Of a stretch of 64,000 nucleotides of DNA, positions 1 to 13,922 are shown piece after piece. The notes under the pieces were generated by a model. The model had not been told where the DNA came from. It was given only the letters and a program-made list of their open reading frames with translations, and made no database searches. The stretch covers positions 1-64,000 of the forward strand of contig CP026511.1 of NCBI GenBank assembly GCA_004010935.1, given 5' to 3'. A program made the position numbers and the translations under genes. This stretch comes from Pseudomonadaceae bacterium SI-3 (GTDB taxonomy: Bacteria; Pseudomonadota; Gammaproteobacteria; Pseudomonadales; Pseudomonadaceae). Each line of letters opens with the position of its first letter. Positions within the stretch are counted from its first letter, which is position 1.

Positions 1-29
1 CGCTTTGCCTATAGAAACAGCCTTCTTAC

Positions 30-38
30 TGTGGATAA
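30..38. promoter_or_regulatory. DnaA box upstream of dnaA
   Basis: TGTGGATAA is the exact reverse complement of the consensus DnaA box TTATCCACA. It lies 62 bases before the dnaA start, where pseudomonads carry part of oriC or the dnaA autoregulatory region. Only one perfect box is visible, so the main origin cluster is probably left of the window. Confidence 0.6.
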
Positions 39-99
39 CTGACACGTCTCAAGGCTACAATGAGCCCCGTTTTAAGCTCGACAGCTTCTAGGAGACCTT

Positions 100-1560
100 G
101 TGTCGGTGGAACTTTGGCAGCAGTGCGTTGACCTCTTGAGAGATGAGCTGCCGGCCCAGCAATTCAACACCTGGATTCGTCCGCTTCAGGTCGAATCAGA
201 TGGAGATGAATTGCGGATCTATGCACCGAATCGCTTCGTTCTCGACTGGGTTAACGAGAAGTATCTTTCGCGCCTGCTGGAGCTATTGTCAGAACGCGCA
301 TCAGGGCCGGCACCCTCTTTGTCATTGTTGATAGGCAGCAGGCGAGTCGCTTCTACGCGGCCGGCTGGCGGTTCCTCACCTCGTTCTCAGTCGCAAGTTG
401 GCGCTCCTGCGGCCGCTGCTCCGCCTCCCGCTTCGTTCACCGAACCAGCAACCGCGGCTTCCGCTGCGCCTGTCGCAGCGCCTAGCTCGCCTTCGCGTCC
501 AGCCGAACGTAACGTACAGGTTGAGGGTGGGCTCAAGCACACCAGCTATCTCAATCGGACCTTTACCTTCGAGAATTTTGTCGAAGGCAAATCCAACCAA
601 CTGGCGCGAGCTGCTGCCTGGCAAGTTGCAGACAATCCCAAGCATGGCTACAACCCGTTGTTCCTCTACGGAGGTGTAGGGCTTGGCAAGACTCACCTGA
701 TGCATGCGGTCGGCAATCATTTGCTGAAGAAGAACCCTAACGCCAAGGTGGTCTATCTTCATTCTGAGCGGTTCGTCGCGGACATGGTCAAGGCGTTGCA
801 GCTCAACGCGATCAACGAGTTCAAGCGCTTTTATCGATCGGTGGATGCTTTGCTGATCGACGACATCCAGTTCTTCGCAAAAAAGGAACGGTCTCAGGAA
901 GAGTTCTTTCACACGTTCAACGCGTTGCTAGAAGGTGGGCAGCAGGTGATTCTCACCAGTGACCGCTACCCCAAGGAAATTGACGGGCTTGAAGAGCGGT
1001 TGAAGTCTCGCTTTGGGTGGGGGCTGACAGTTGCGGTCGAACCGCCAGAACTCGAGACGCGTGTGGCGATCTTGATGAAAAAGGCTGACCAGGCCAACGT
1101 CGAGCTTCCCCATGATGCTGCGTTCTTCATTGCGCAGCGCATCCGATCGAATGTTCGCGAGTTGGAAGGTGCGCTGAAACGCGTAATCGCCCACGCCCAT
1201 TTCATGGGGCGGGACATTACTATCGAGCTGATTCGTGAGTCGCTGAAGGACCTGCTCGCACTGCAAGACAAGTTGGTGAGTGTTGATAACATTCAACGCA
1301 CCGTCGCGGAATACTACAAAATCAAAATATCCGACCTTCTGTCAAAACGACGCTCGCGTTCGGTCGCAAGACCCCGTCAGGTCGCGATGGCTTTGTCCAA
1401 AGAACTTACCAATCATAGCTTGCCGGAAATTGGCGACGCCTTTGGTGGGCGCGATCACACGACCGTGCTGCACGCCTGTCGTAAGATTGCCGAACTTCGC
1501 GAATTGGATGCTGATATTCGCGAGGATTACAAAAATTTGCTGCGTACTTTGACAACCTGA
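100..1560 (+). CDS. dnaA: Chromosomal replication initiator DnaA
   Basis: DnaA binds DnaA boxes at oriC and, as an ATP-bound filament, opens the origin and loads DnaB. The 486-residue protein has the N-terminal oligomerisation domain (starting [13 protein letters not shown]), an Ala/Pro/Ser-rich linker (about 85-140), an AAA+ core with Walker [10 protein letters not shown] (about 190) and Walker B LLIDDIQF (about 250), and the C-terminal DNA-binding domain with the signature [15 protein letters not shown]. The start is GTG at 100, preceded by TAGGAG; it gives the family-typical N-terminus. dnaN follows 37 bases later, the usual dnaA-dnaN operon. Confidence 0.99.
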   Translation: MSVELWQQCVDLLRDELPAQQFNTWIRPLQVESDGDELRIYAPNRFVLDWVNEKYLSRLLELLSERASGPAPSLSLLIGSRRVASTRPAGGSSPRSQSQVGAPAAAAPPPASFTEPATAASAAPVAAPSSPSRPAERNVQVEGGLKHTSYLNRTFTFENFVEGKSNQLARAAAWQVADNPKHGYNPLFLYGGVGLGKTHLMHAVGNHLLKKNPNAKVVYLHSERFVADMVKALQLNAINEFKRFYRSVDALLIDDIQFFAKKERSQEEFFHTFNALLEGGQQVILTSDRYPKEIDGLEERLKSRFGWGLTVAVEPPELETRVAILMKKADQANVELPHDAAFFIAQRIRSNVRELEGALKRVIAHAHFMGRDITIELIRESLKDLLALQDKLVSVDNIQRTVAEYYKIKISDLLSKRRSRSVARPRQVAMALSKELTNHSLPEIGDAFGGRDHTTVLHACRKIAELRELDADIREDYKNLLRTLTT

Positions 1561-1597
1561 ACAGACTGCGGCCATTTAATAGGCAAGGGACCAGACC

Positions 1598-2701
1598 ATG
1601 CATTTCACTATTCAGCGCGAAGCCTTGTTGAAACCTCTGCAGCTGGTGGCCGGCGTCGTCGAGCGTCGCCAGACCTTACCGGTATTGTCGAACGTATTGC
1701 TGGTGGTTCAAGACCATCAGCTGTCGCTGACAGGCACTGATCTAGAGGTAGAGTTGGTTGGCCGTGTCGCCTTGGAGGATGCATCCGAACCCGGCGAAAT
1801 CACGGTGCCGGCGCGCAAATTGATGGATATCTGCAAAAGCCTTCAGCCTGACGCGCTCATCGATATCCGGCTGGATGATCAGAAGATCGTAATCAAGTCC
1901 GGGCGCAGCCGCTTTTCTCTTTCGACCTTGCCAGCCAATGACTTTCCCACCGTTGAGGAAGGTCCTGGCTCGCTGAATTTCAGCGTTAACCAGGGCAAGA
2001 TGCGTCGTCTCATTGAGCGCAGCAGCTTCGCCATGGCCCAGCAGGATGTGCGTTACTATCTGAACGGTATGCTGATTGAGGTTTCTAGCGGGATGTTGCG
2101 TGCAGTCGCGACGGACGGGCATCGTTTGGCGATGTGTTCCATGCAAGCCGGTATCGAACAGCCCGACCGACATCAGGTTATCGTCCCCCGCAAGGGCATC
2201 CTTGAGTTGGCAAGGCTACTGACGGATCAGGATGGCGAAGTCAGCATCGTCCTTGGCCAACACCACATTCGAGCCACTACAGGGGAATTCACCTTTACCT
2301 CTAAACTCGTTGACGGAAAATTTCCTGACTACGAGCGCGTTCTGCCCCGTGGCGGCGACAAGCTGGTGGTTGGTGAACGTCAGACACTGCGCGAGGCGTT
2401 CAGCCGTACGGCCATTCTTTCCAATGAAAAATATCGCGGCATTCGGCTGCAACTGGAAACTGGCCTGTTGAAAATCCAGGCGAATAATCCTGAGCAGGAA
2501 GAAGCGGAAGAAGAAGTCGCGGTGGACTATACCGGTGGGCCTTTGGAGATCGGTTTTAACGTCAGCTATTTGCTTGATGTGCTGAGCGTCATGACCACTG
2601 ATCAGGTCCGGCTAATTCTGTCCGATGCGAATAGCAGTGCTTTGGTTCAGGAATACGATAACGACGACTCGGCTTACGTCGTTATGCCGATGCGCTTGTA
2701 A
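1598..2701 (+). CDS. dnaN: DNA polymerase III beta subunit (sliding clamp)
   Basis: The beta clamp encircles DNA and tethers Pol III and other replication and repair partners. The 367-residue length and the N-terminus MHFTIQREALLKPLQLV match the proteobacterial clamp, as does the C-terminus ending in VVMPMRL. Three clamp folds are expected across the chain. The gene sits between dnaA and recF with short gaps (37 and 10 bases), consistent with one transcription unit. Confidence 0.99.
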   Translation: MHFTIQREALLKPLQLVAGVVERRQTLPVLSNVLLVVQDHQLSLTGTDLEVELVGRVALEDASEPGEITVPARKLMDICKSLQPDALIDIRLDDQKIVIKSGRSRFSLSTLPANDFPTVEEGPGSLNFSVNQGKMRRLIERSSFAMAQQDVRYYLNGMLIEVSSGMLRAVATDGHRLAMCSMQAGIEQPDRHQVIVPRKGILELARLLTDQDGEVSIVLGQHHIRATTGEFTFTSKLVDGKFPDYERVLPRGGDKLVVGERQTLREAFSRTAILSNEKYRGIRLQLETGLLKIQANNPEQEEAEEEVAVDYTGGPLEIGFNVSYLLDVLSVMTTDQVRLILSDANSSALVQEYDNDDSAYVVMPMRL

Positions 2702-2711
2702 TCCACATTGA

Positions 2712-6235
<3,524 letters not shown>

Positions 6236-6303
6236 AATCCTGTCGACGGGCAGATAAATTGTCATGTTTGTGCAAGTTATTGTCATGACTATTTCTGTCA
6301 CTA

Positions 6304-6329
6304 CCCCGGCCTAGCGCCGGGGTTTTTCT
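6304..6329 (+). terminator. Intrinsic terminator after gyrB
   Basis: The arms CCCCGGC (6304-6310) and GCCGGGG (6316-6322) flank a 5-base loop and are followed by TTTTTCTTT. It lies 69 bases past the gyrB stop and should end the dnaA-gyrB transcript. Confidence 0.9.
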
Positions 6330-6612
6330 TTATAGATCAGTTTATTAGGCATAGCCACACAGCACCGCATAGATGTGCTGTGTAGTGAAGCTACAAGGAA
6401 GGGGCGGAAAAACTCGTTTTGGCGTGGACGAAATTCTGGGAGATTCGGCGGGACGGCTGGGGCGCTGCAATTTATGCCAATCAAAAGGGCATCGCCCATC
6501 AGCAGTGATTACTGATGGGTAATGCGATGCGACACGCTTGCGGCTTCTTTAAAACGAACCGTATGCTGATGTGCCTGCCACCCTGCCTGTAGGCAGGCAA
6601 AGTTATTTGCAT

Positions 6613-6646
6613 TTCGGCCAAAGTTAAACGGTTCGGCCGGAGTTAA
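6613..6646 (+). repeat. Tandem 15-base direct repeat, possible element end
   Basis: TTCGGCCAAAGTTAA (6613-6627) and TTCGGCCGGAGTTAA (6632-6646) agree at 13 of 15 positions with a 19-base period. A third, weaker AGTTA unit lies at 6601. Evenly spaced short repeats near the edge of an island resemble transposase-binding arrays, but no matching array was found at the right edge, so the assignment is open. Confidence 0.45.
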
Positions 6647-6670
6647 GGGTCACCTAGGATAAAAACAAAG

Positions 6671-6702
6671 CCCCCGGCAGATGCGGATCTGTTGGGGGTT
6701 TT
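6671..6702. terminator. Bidirectional-looking intrinsic terminator
   Basis: CCCCCGGCAGAT (6671-6682) pairs with ATCTGTTGGGGG (6687-6698), including two G-T pairs. It is followed by TTTT and preceded by an A-rich run. No gene on either strand obviously ends here. Confidence 0.7.
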
Positions 6703-6824
6703 GCGTATTGAACTATGGCATTTGGTGCGACAGCTAGCGGTGTGGCAGCACATTGCGGTGTCGCTACCTTGTTACAATCGGCGCATCACACTCCCCCTCA
6801 AAGAGCGCGAGCAATTTTATGAAT

Positions 6825-6842
6825 CGCAGGTAATCACCTGCG
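6825..6842. promoter_or_regulatory. Palindrome just before hsdM, candidate operator
   Basis: CGCAGGT-AATC-ACCTGCG is a perfect 7+7 inverted repeat, extended outwards by GAAT and ATTC with one extra base. It lies 9 bases before ATG 6851 and 42 before ATG 6884, a fitting place for a controller binding site or a translation-blocking hairpin. Function is inferred. Confidence 0.4.
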
Positions 6843-6883
6843 CATTCATCATGGCAATTTCGAAACAAGGCACGTCGTTGACT

Positions 6884-9147
6884 ATGGATTATCAGGAACT
6901 CAAGCAGCTCGAATCCGACCTCTGGGAGGCTGCTGATCAGCTACGGGCAAACTCCAAACTCACCGCCAGCGAATACTCGATGCCTGTGTTGGGGCTGATT
7001 TTTCTAAGGCACGCCACGACTCGTTTTTATGCATTGCTCGAAGAAGTAGAAAACAGTATTCCTACTCGGGCTACTGGTCAGCTGCGTGAAGACCGCATCA
7101 AATTGGGGTTTCAGGGTAAAGCGGCAATCTACCTGCCGGAAATCGCCCGCTACGAATACCTCGCTAGTTTGCCTGCCAGCGAAAACATCGCAGCAGCAAT
7201 CCATGACGCTATGCAGGCGATTGAAGACAGTGTCACCGACCAGGACGGCAATAAGCTGCTGGCCGGTGCCCTGCCCAAAAATTATCACGGGCTAGAGCGC
7301 GACCTACTACCTGACCTGATCAAGATTTTTAACCGCCCCGCTCTGCAAAATGCCAGCGGCGATGTGTTCGGCGGATCTATGAATACTTCCTTAATCAGTT
7401 TGCCCAGAGCGGTGCTCAGGAAGGCGGTGAGTTCTTCACGCCACCAAGCTTGGTGCGGATGATCGTCAACGTGATCGAGCCTGACCACGGAACCGTGCTT
7501 GATCCAGCATGTGGTTCGGCGGGCATGTTCGTACAGACTGGCCACTTCATGGAGGACGTGCGGCACAAGCTTACCCATGATGCGGACATCACTTTCTACG
7601 GTCAGGAGAAAGCCGAGGTCAACAGCAAGCTGGCGCGTTTGAACCTCGCGGTACATGGTCTAGAAGGCAAAATCCTGCTGGGCAACACCTTCTATGAAGA
7701 CCAGCATCAGCTGGTTGGGCAGTGTGACTTCGTCATGGCTAACCCGCCGTTTAACGTTGATGGTGTGCAGGTTACGAAGATCAAAAGTCAGGTTGGAACT
7801 CTCGAAGACAAGCCACCCAAGCGTCTGCCTTTTGGTTTGCCTGGCACCGCTGGCAAGAGCCGAGCCAAAGACTCCACCGAGACCATTTCGAATGGCAACA
7901 GCCTGTGGATTCAGTATTTTTACAGTTACCTAAATGCCACTGGCAGGGCCGGATTCGTCATGGCGGCCAGTGCCTCGGATGCTGGCAATAAAGACAGAGA
8001 CATTCGCCAGCAACTGGTGGAGACCGGCCATGTGGACGTGATGATGTCCATCGGGCCAAAGTTTTTCTATACCCGCAGTCTCCCCTGCACTTTGTGGTTT
8101 TACGACAAGAGTAAGCCGAAGGAGCGCTTGGACGGCGTGCTGATGATTGATGCACGAAATGTCTACACGGTGGTCTCGGCACGTTCACATGTATTCACTG
8201 AAGAACAGCTAAGCAACCTGTCGGCAATTACGTGGCTGTATCGTGGTCAGACTGAGCGTTTTGTTGAGTTACTAGGTCACTACCAGCAGCAACTGACTGA
8301 GCATCTGCAACAGTTGCCCGAACGGATTGGCGCTGACAATGAGCAGATCAGCTTGCTAGATAAGGCCCTAAGCGAACTTGCCGCCGCTACCTTACAAGCG
8401 ACCCCTGTTGCCATTGTCCGTACCAAATTGGGTGAAGACCATGGTTTGATGGATGAGCTGTTGGCCAGCTTTCGTGATGAGTTGAAGCAGGTACAAACGG
8501 AAAGCCATGCATGGCAACAGCTCATAGATAAGGCGCTGGAAGAGGCTCAGTCGTTGTTGGGTGAGTTGTCTGCACCAGCCAACTTAGCTGCTCGAAAAAC
8601 AGCGCAGGGTAAGGCAGAAGCGGGCAACGCCGTCTTCAAGGCGGGCCTTGCCGCGCTTGAGGCCCGTCACAAGGCCTGGCTTAAGCTACTGGATATGGCA
8701 GACAAGCAACTACGCAGCCGTCAATGGGCCTCTGCTGGCTATACCTTTGCTTACGAAGATTGCCGTGAGGTGAAAAAAGCCCTACTCCACCGCGATTTGA
8801 AGAAACGAGAGCAACCCACGGTGCGTGACTTGGCCGTTGAGGCTTTCAAGCGTGCTGGTTACTTCATCGCTCAGGGACACTGGCTGCTGAGCCGTTTCCC
8901 CGATGGCGTTTATGCCGATGTGCCGGGTTTGTGCGCCGTGGTCAGCCGCGGGACTATCGCAGCCAACGATTATTCGCTGACACCGGGGCGCTACGTAGGA
9001 GTGGCGCTTGGCGTTGAAGACGACGACGAAGGTCAGGCTTTCCGCGAAAGGATGAAGGAAATCCACAGCGAGCTGGCGGAGTTGAATGACAAAGCTGTCG
9101 GGTTGGCTGATCGTATTCAGCTGGCTTTTTCAGAGTTTGCAGAATGA
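6884..9147 (+). pseudogene. hsdM: Type I restriction-modification DNA methyltransferase HsdM, frameshifted
   Basis: HsdM methylates adenine in the type I recognition site using AdoMet, in a complex with HsdS. The reading frame is broken by an apparent one-base loss at about 7371-7373. The first frame carries the HsdM N-terminal helical domain (LEADLW-like LESDLWEAADQLRA, then EYSMPVLGLIFLRHA), then drifts out of frame and stops at 7462. The second frame continues directly with RIYEYFLNQFAQ, AdoMet motif DPACGSAGMF and catalytic NPPF. Joined, it would be about 754 residues, longer than classic HsdM because of a C-terminal extension. ATG 6884 fits the family start; ATG 6851 is an alternative. 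hsdS overlaps by ATGA. No homopolymer lies at the break, so a real mutation or a read error are both possible. Confidence 0.85.
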
Positions 9148-10301
9148 GTTGGTCGGAGCTTCAGCTTGGTAAGGCAATACATGTGAAGCATGGTTTTGCC
9201 TTTAAAGGGGAGTTTTTTGCGCCAGTAGGCAATCTCATGGTGGTAACACCTGGAAATTTTCTGGAGCCAGGCGGGTTTCGTGTTCGTGCGGGGAAGGAGC
9301 GTTTTTATACAAGCGATTTCCCGGAAAGCTACTTGCTGGCCAAAGATGACCTTATCGTCGCCATGACTGAACAAGGAGAGGGGTTGCTTGGCAGCGCTGC
9401 CCGAATACCTGAAGGTGATAAGTATTTACACAACCAACGCATCGGACTGGTGGCTGTAACTGATGCAGCTCGATTGGATAAAGGGTTTCTGTACTGGTTG
9501 CTGAACTCAAAACCTGTTCGAACTCAAATTCGAGGCTCGTCGACAGGGACAAAGGTTAGGCACACAGCTCCAGAGCGTATCTATAAAGTCAGGGTAACTA
9601 TTCCAGATGATGTCTGCGAGCAGGCAAAAATTGCAGAGACGCTGGATAGATACAATGAGCTAATTGAGACAAACCACCGTCGCCTCGAATTTCTGGAGGA
9701 ATCAGCCCGCCTGCTGTATCGGGAGTGGTTCGTTAATCTACGTTTCCCTGGGTTCGAGCAAGTTAAACGGTTTGAAGGTATGCCTGAAGGCTGGAGTCGC
9801 GAGCGACTCGACTCGGCATTGCTGTTACAGCGTGGGTTCGATTTGCCTAATGCTGTAAGAACGCCAGGTAGCATTCCTATCTACGCATCGGCTGGGATCA
9901 ACGGCTATCACTGCGAGGCAAAGGTTAAGGGGCCCGGTGTTGTGACGGGGCGAAGCGGAACTCTGGGATTAGTTCACTACGTAGCCGAGGACTTTTGGCC
10001 TCTAAATACTGCCTTGTGGGTCAAGGAATTTCGCCGTGTAACCCCCCTCTTTGCCTACTTCATGTTGTCGGAGATGAACTTGGCACAGTACAACTCTGGT
10101 GCATCGGTGCCCTCGTTAGACAGGAAGGTTGTACATCCCGTTGAGATACTAATTCCGCCGGGAAAAGTCATTGATCAGTTTGACGAGTATGTTGGGCCGC
10201 TATTTCAACAGATAGAGTATTTGCGCGAGGCCAATCTGCGAGCGGTAGAGGCTCGCGATGCGTTGTTACCTCAGTTAATGTCAGGAGCAATCCAGGTCTA
10301 A
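9144..10301 (+). CDS. hsdS: Type I restriction system specificity subunit HsdS
   Basis: HsdS chooses the bipartite DNA target for methylation and cleavage. The 385 residues show the two-repeat plan: a first target-recognition domain (about 1-140), a central conserved helix (DRYNELIETNHRRLEFLEES, about 170-190), a second domain starting at MPEGW, and a C-terminal helix (DQFDEYVGPLFQQIEYL) ending in LLPQLMSG. The start overlaps the hsdM stop by 4 bases; hsdR follows after 25 bases. The specificity domains are too variable to predict the site. Confidence 0.95.
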   Translation: MSWSELQLGKAIHVKHGFAFKGEFFAPVGNLMVVTPGNFLEPGGFRVRAGKERFYTSDFPESYLLAKDDLIVAMTEQGEGLLGSAARIPEGDKYLHNQRIGLVAVTDAARLDKGFLYWLLNSKPVRTQIRGSSTGTKVRHTAPERIYKVRVTIPDDVCEQAKIAETLDRYNELIETNHRRLEFLEESARLLYREWFVNLRFPGFEQVKRFEGMPEGWSRERLDSALLLQRGFDLPNAVRTPGSIPIYASAGINGYHCEAKVKGPGVVTGRSGTLGLVHYVAEDFWPLNTALWVKEFRRVTPLFAYFMLSEMNLAQYNSGASVPSLDRKVVHPVEILIPPGKVIDQFDEYVGPLFQQIEYLREANLRAVEARDALLPQLMSGAIQV

Positions 10302-10326
10302 GCCACCTGAGCAGGGAGAATGCAGT

Positions 10327-13300
10327 ATGGGCAAGGCCAGTTATTCGGAAGACAAAAATATCCAGGAGCCCGCCGCCAAACTGCTGGCTGATGAATTAGG
10401 CTGGCGTTCGGTTTATGCCATGGACGAAGTCCATGGTTTGCCATCTGATCCGGACTCCACGCTGGGGCGTAAGGATCGCAGCGAGGTGGTGCTGGTTCGC
10501 GAGCTGGATAAGGCCTTGGCCCGCCTCAACCCCAAGGTGTCGCCGATCAAACTGGCACAGGCGCGTGAACTGCTGCTGGATGCCGACCCAACCAAGACCC
10601 TGCTGCAACACAACGAAGAAAAGTGGCGGATGCTGCGTGACGGTATCAGCCTGAAAGCACCCAGTGGTCGCCCCGAAGAGGACGTTCACGTCAAAGTCGT
10701 CGAGTTCGCTGAAGGTAAACAGGATGACAATGACTTTTTGGTGGTGCGTGAGCTTTGGGTCAAGATCGGCCCCTATACCAAGCGCTGCGATTTGGTCGGT
10801 TTCGTCAACGGCTTGCCTCTGGTGTTTATCGAGCTGAAGCGCCACGACAAAGGGTTAAAAGCTGCGTTCGACGAGAACTATATCGACTATCGAGGTCGTC
10901 CTGACGATAGTCACCCGGGCACCATTTCCCAGCTATTTCACTACAACGCACTGGTGATTGTTTCTAACGGTTTGGATGCGCGCTATGGCGGGATTACCAG
11001 CAGCTGGGATCACTTTTACCGCTGGAAGCGTTTGGCTGAGGAGGATGCAGACCCTGCCCCGAAACCGGACACTGCACCGCTCAAGCCTATTTTGCCGATC
11101 CTGCTGCGCGGCATGTGCAGCAAAAACCGTCTGTTGGATATCGTCGAGAACTACACGCTCTTCGACCACAGCGAAGAACATACCGCCAAGGTAATTGCTC
11201 GCAACCACCAATATCTTGGTGTTAATCGCGCTATCGATAATCTGCGCGAAGGTGGCCCTAATGTTCTGGCCGGTAAGCTTGGGGTGTTCTGGCATACCCA
11301 AGGTAGCGGCAAGAGTTATTCGATGGTGTTCTTCTGCCAGAAGATTCACCGAAAGATTTCCGCCCGCTACACCTTCGTGCTGCTCACTGACCGTAAGGAG
11401 TTGGACAATCAAATCTTCAGCACCTTTGTCGGCTGTGGAATTTCTACTAACAGCCGTGACAAGGCGGCTGGGGCTGAAGGCCTGGAACGTCTGCTGAAAG
11501 ACGAAAATCGCCGTTATGTGTTCAGCCTGATTCACAAATTTCGCAAGCGCGTAACTGAGCCGTGGTCTGAACGCGATGACATCATCGTGGTCTCCGATGA
11601 GGTCCATCGTACCCAGTACGGGCGACTGGCAACGCAAATGCGAATGGCGTTGTCGCGGGCTAAGTTCATTGGTTTCACCGGTACACCGCTGATCGATGGG
11701 CTTGAGAAAAGTGAAACCGAACGGGTCTTTGGCAGCTATGTCTCTGTCTACGATTTCCAGCGTGCCGTGGCAGATGGTGCCACCCTTCCCCTCTATTATG
11801 AGAGTCGGGGCGAAAAGCTGCACATTGTCGATGAGGCGCTGAACAGGCGTATCGAAGATCGTATAGACCAGGCTCGCGCTGATGGTGACCTAACGGAAGA
11901 GCAGGAAGAAAAGCTCTACCGCGAGCTGGCCCGTGATTATCCGGTGTTCACCTCGGATACCCATCTGAATGACGTCGCTACGGATTTCGTCGAGCACTTC
12001 CATCAGCGCTGGCGGCTTATGGAGGCACCGCCAAGAGCTGGCCAACCGATCAATTATGGCGGCAATGCCAAGGCGCTATTTGTCTGCATCGACAAGGTCA
12101 CCTGCGTGAAGATGGCCATCCGAATCAAGAGCAAGTGGGCCGAGAAGATCCAAGCGCTGGAGATCAAGTTGCTGGACGATCAGGCGCCGTTCATAACCAA
12201 GGGCAAGCCGTTCTCCGAGGGATTACGTCGCGATGCTGCGCTGATCGAGTGGATGAAGACGACCCAAATTCATCCAATATTCAGTTCAGATCAGAATGAG
12301 ATCCAGGATTTCAGCCAGGAAGGCATCGACGTCAAACCCTATCGTGAAGTTATCAGTAAGGGCATCGATAGCCGCGATATTGAGGAGTGCTTCAAGGATG
12401 GTAAGCATCCGTTTCGCGTCGCTATCGTCTGTGCGATGTGGTTGACCGGCTTTGATGTGAAGTCGCTGGCAACCCTGTATCTCGATAAACCTATGAAGGG
12501 CCATACCCTGATGCAGGCCATCGCTCGGGTGAATCGTGTAGCAGCGCACAAGAAAAACGGCCTAATCATTGATTACAACGGCATGCTCAAAAGCTTGCGT
12601 AAGGCGCTATCCGTTTACGGGCAAGGTGAGCAGGGTAATTCCCAAGACGACGGCACTGATCCCTTGCTCGATGAGGAGCAAGCTCTTGTGGAGTACGCCG
12701 CCGCGATCTTTAAAGTACAGGCCCACCTGACCAGCATAGGTTTTGAGTTAGACGATTTGGCTAAGGCCACAAACGGCGAAGAGCGCTGGCAGGCACTGCT
12801 GGATGCGCAGAATGCTATTTCTGTTTCGGCTGAGGCCAAGAAGACCTTCCAGGTGCTTGCCGAGGATGTGGCTGACCGTTATCGCGGGCTATTTCCACGT
12901 GATGAGCTGCATCATTACGAGCCCCAAGAAAGTGCTATCGCAGCCATCTACAACATGCTGCAAAAGCCTAAAGGCAAAGTTGATGTCAGCTCAATCATGC
13001 AGGAGCTGCGCGGGCTGGTGGATAACGCCCTTGAGGTTGTACCGCTCGATACGCTCAACGAAAAGCCGACTCAGCCATACAACCTGTCTGGTATTGATTT
13101 TGAGCGACTACGTGCGGAGTTCGCCAAGTCGAGTCAGCAACAGGCGGTAACTCTGAGCTTGCAGGAGCGGATCCAGGCGCGTATCGAGGCGATGCTGATG
13201 GCTAACCCTACACGCGTTGATTTGTATAAGCGCTATGAGGAGATCATCGAGGAGTACAACCGCGACAAGGACAAAGTCGAGATTCAGAAGGTCTTTGATC

Positions 13301-13665
13301 AATTGCTTCAGGTGCATGATTCGCTGGATCAGGAAGAGCAGCGCTTTATCCGTGAAGGCTTTTCGACGGAGAAAGAACTCGCCGTCTATGACCTGCTCGG
13401 CAAGGACAAATCAGCGCTGAGTAAAGGCGACATTGGCAAGTTGAAGAAGGTTGCCATGGATCTTCTATCTGTCGTTGGAGCTCGCCGAGCTGAAATGGGC
13501 AATCTGCGTGACAAGGCATCCACACAGGCACAGCTCAAAACCGTGATCATCGACCACATGCTGGTTGGCATGCCTGATGAGTTTTCAAATGAAGACATCG
13601 AGGCACGAGCTGAAGTTGTTTTCCGTTTTTTACAGCAGGGATCAGCGGGACAGGTTCTTCACTGA
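10327..13665 (+). CDS. hsdR: Type I restriction endonuclease HsdR
   Basis: HsdR is the ATP-dependent translocase and nuclease of the type I complex. The 1112-residue protein starts MGKASYSEDKNIQ and contains a PD-(D/E)xK nuclease core (CDLVGF near residue 153, then FIELKR near 168), Walker A HTQGSGKS (about 321), the DEAD-like box SDEVHRTQYG (about 423), motif III GFTGTPL, and a second helicase lobe with RVNRV. It is full length and intact. If hsdM is truly broken while hsdR is intact, the cell would be protected only if HsdR cannot assemble without HsdM, which is the case for known type I enzymes. Confidence 0.96.
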   Translation: MGKASYSEDKNIQEPAAKLLADELGWRSVYAMDEVHGLPSDPDSTLGRKDRSEVVLVRELDKALARLNPKVSPIKLAQARELLLDADPTKTLLQHNEEKWRMLRDGISLKAPSGRPEEDVHVKVVEFAEGKQDDNDFLVVRELWVKIGPYTKRCDLVGFVNGLPLVFIELKRHDKGLKAAFDENYIDYRGRPDDSHPGTISQLFHYNALVIVSNGLDARYGGITSSWDHFYRWKRLAEEDADPAPKPDTAPLKPILPILLRGMCSKNRLLDIVENYTLFDHSEEHTAKVIARNHQYLGVNRAIDNLREGGPNVLAGKLGVFWHTQGSGKSYSMVFFCQKIHRKISARYTFVLLTDRKELDNQIFSTFVGCGISTNSRDKAAGAEGLERLLKDENRRYVFSLIHKFRKRVTEPWSERDDIIVVSDEVHRTQYGRLATQMRMALSRAKFIGFTGTPLIDGLEKSETERVFGSYVSVYDFQRAVADGATLPLYYESRGEKLHIVDEALNRRIEDRIDQARADGDLTEEQEEKLYRELARDYPVFTSDTHLNDVATDFVEHFHQRWRLMEAPPRAGQPINYGGNAKALFVCIDKVTCVKMAIRIKSKWAEKIQALEIKLLDDQAPFITKGKPFSEGLRRDAALIEWMKTTQIHPIFSSDQNEIQDFSQEGIDVKPYREVISKGIDSRDIEECFKDGKHPFRVAIVCAMWLTGFDVKSLATLYLDKPMKGHTLMQAIARVNRVAAHKKNGLIIDYNGMLKSLRKALSVYGQGEQGNSQDDGTDPLLDEEQALVEYAAAIFKVQAHLTSIGFELDDLAKATNGEERWQALLDAQNAISVSAEAKKTFQVLAEDVADRYRGLFPRDELHHYEPQESAIAAIYNMLQKPKGKVDVSSIMQELRGLVDNALEVVPLDTLNEKPTQPYNLSGIDFERLRAEFAKSSQQQAVTLSLQERIQARIEAMLMANPTRVDLYKRYEEIIEEYNRDKDKVEIQKVFDQLLQVHDSLDQEEQRFIREGFSTEKELAVYDLLGKDKSALSKGDIGKLKKVAMDLLSVVGARRAEMGNLRDKASTQAQLKTVIIDHMLVGMPDEFSNEDIEARAEVVFRFLQQGSAGQVLH

Positions 13666-13900
13666 GGCCAATATGAAGGCTTTGGGGTTCCTTCTCAGCT
13701 GTAGGTATCCGCGCTTGGAGTTCCTCGCGACGCAACCACACCACGGCTCTGCGTGGAGGCGATATGCTACCCCCCGCCTATTCTGTATTCCGGGTTAATG
13801 GTTCTGGGCCTGCCTTAGGCCTGAAAGGAGCCTTGACGTTGAACGTTTGTGAAGGGAGACAGTGCTTTTGATCGGACGGGATTACACGTTTTGTGGAACA

Positions 13901-13922
13901 GTGACACTACCGGTGGTGTCAC
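13901..13922. promoter_or_regulatory. Palindrome abutting hicA, candidate HicB operator
   Basis: Positions 13901-13922 form a 22-base inverted repeat, GTGACAC...GTGTCAC, with one mismatched pair. It ends at the base before the hicA ATG. HicB antitoxins with ribbon-helix-helix domains repress their own operon by binding palindromes, so this is the likely operator. Its position suggests a leaderless or very short-leader transcript. Confidence 0.55.

Larger units (their letters stand above)
6330..6850. other. Non-coding left edge of the island
   Basis: No supported gene lies in this stretch. It holds a CCTGCC-TGTA-GGCAGG hairpin (6582-6597), two near-identical 15-base direct repeats (6613-6646), a terminator-like hairpin (6671-6702) and a palindrome (6825-6842). 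The open frame that starts at 6692 merely runs into hsdM. The terminator has no gene before it, which suggests that something upstream was lost or cut by the insertion. Confidence 0.6.

Noticed and set aside
6692..6883. N-terminal extension of hsdM
   Set aside because: The added residues lie over a terminator and a palindrome and do not resemble HsdM; the family start is at or near 6884.
13674..13798. Short frame after hsdR (41 residues)
   Set aside because: No ribosome site before it and composition unlike neighbouring proteins; probably chance.
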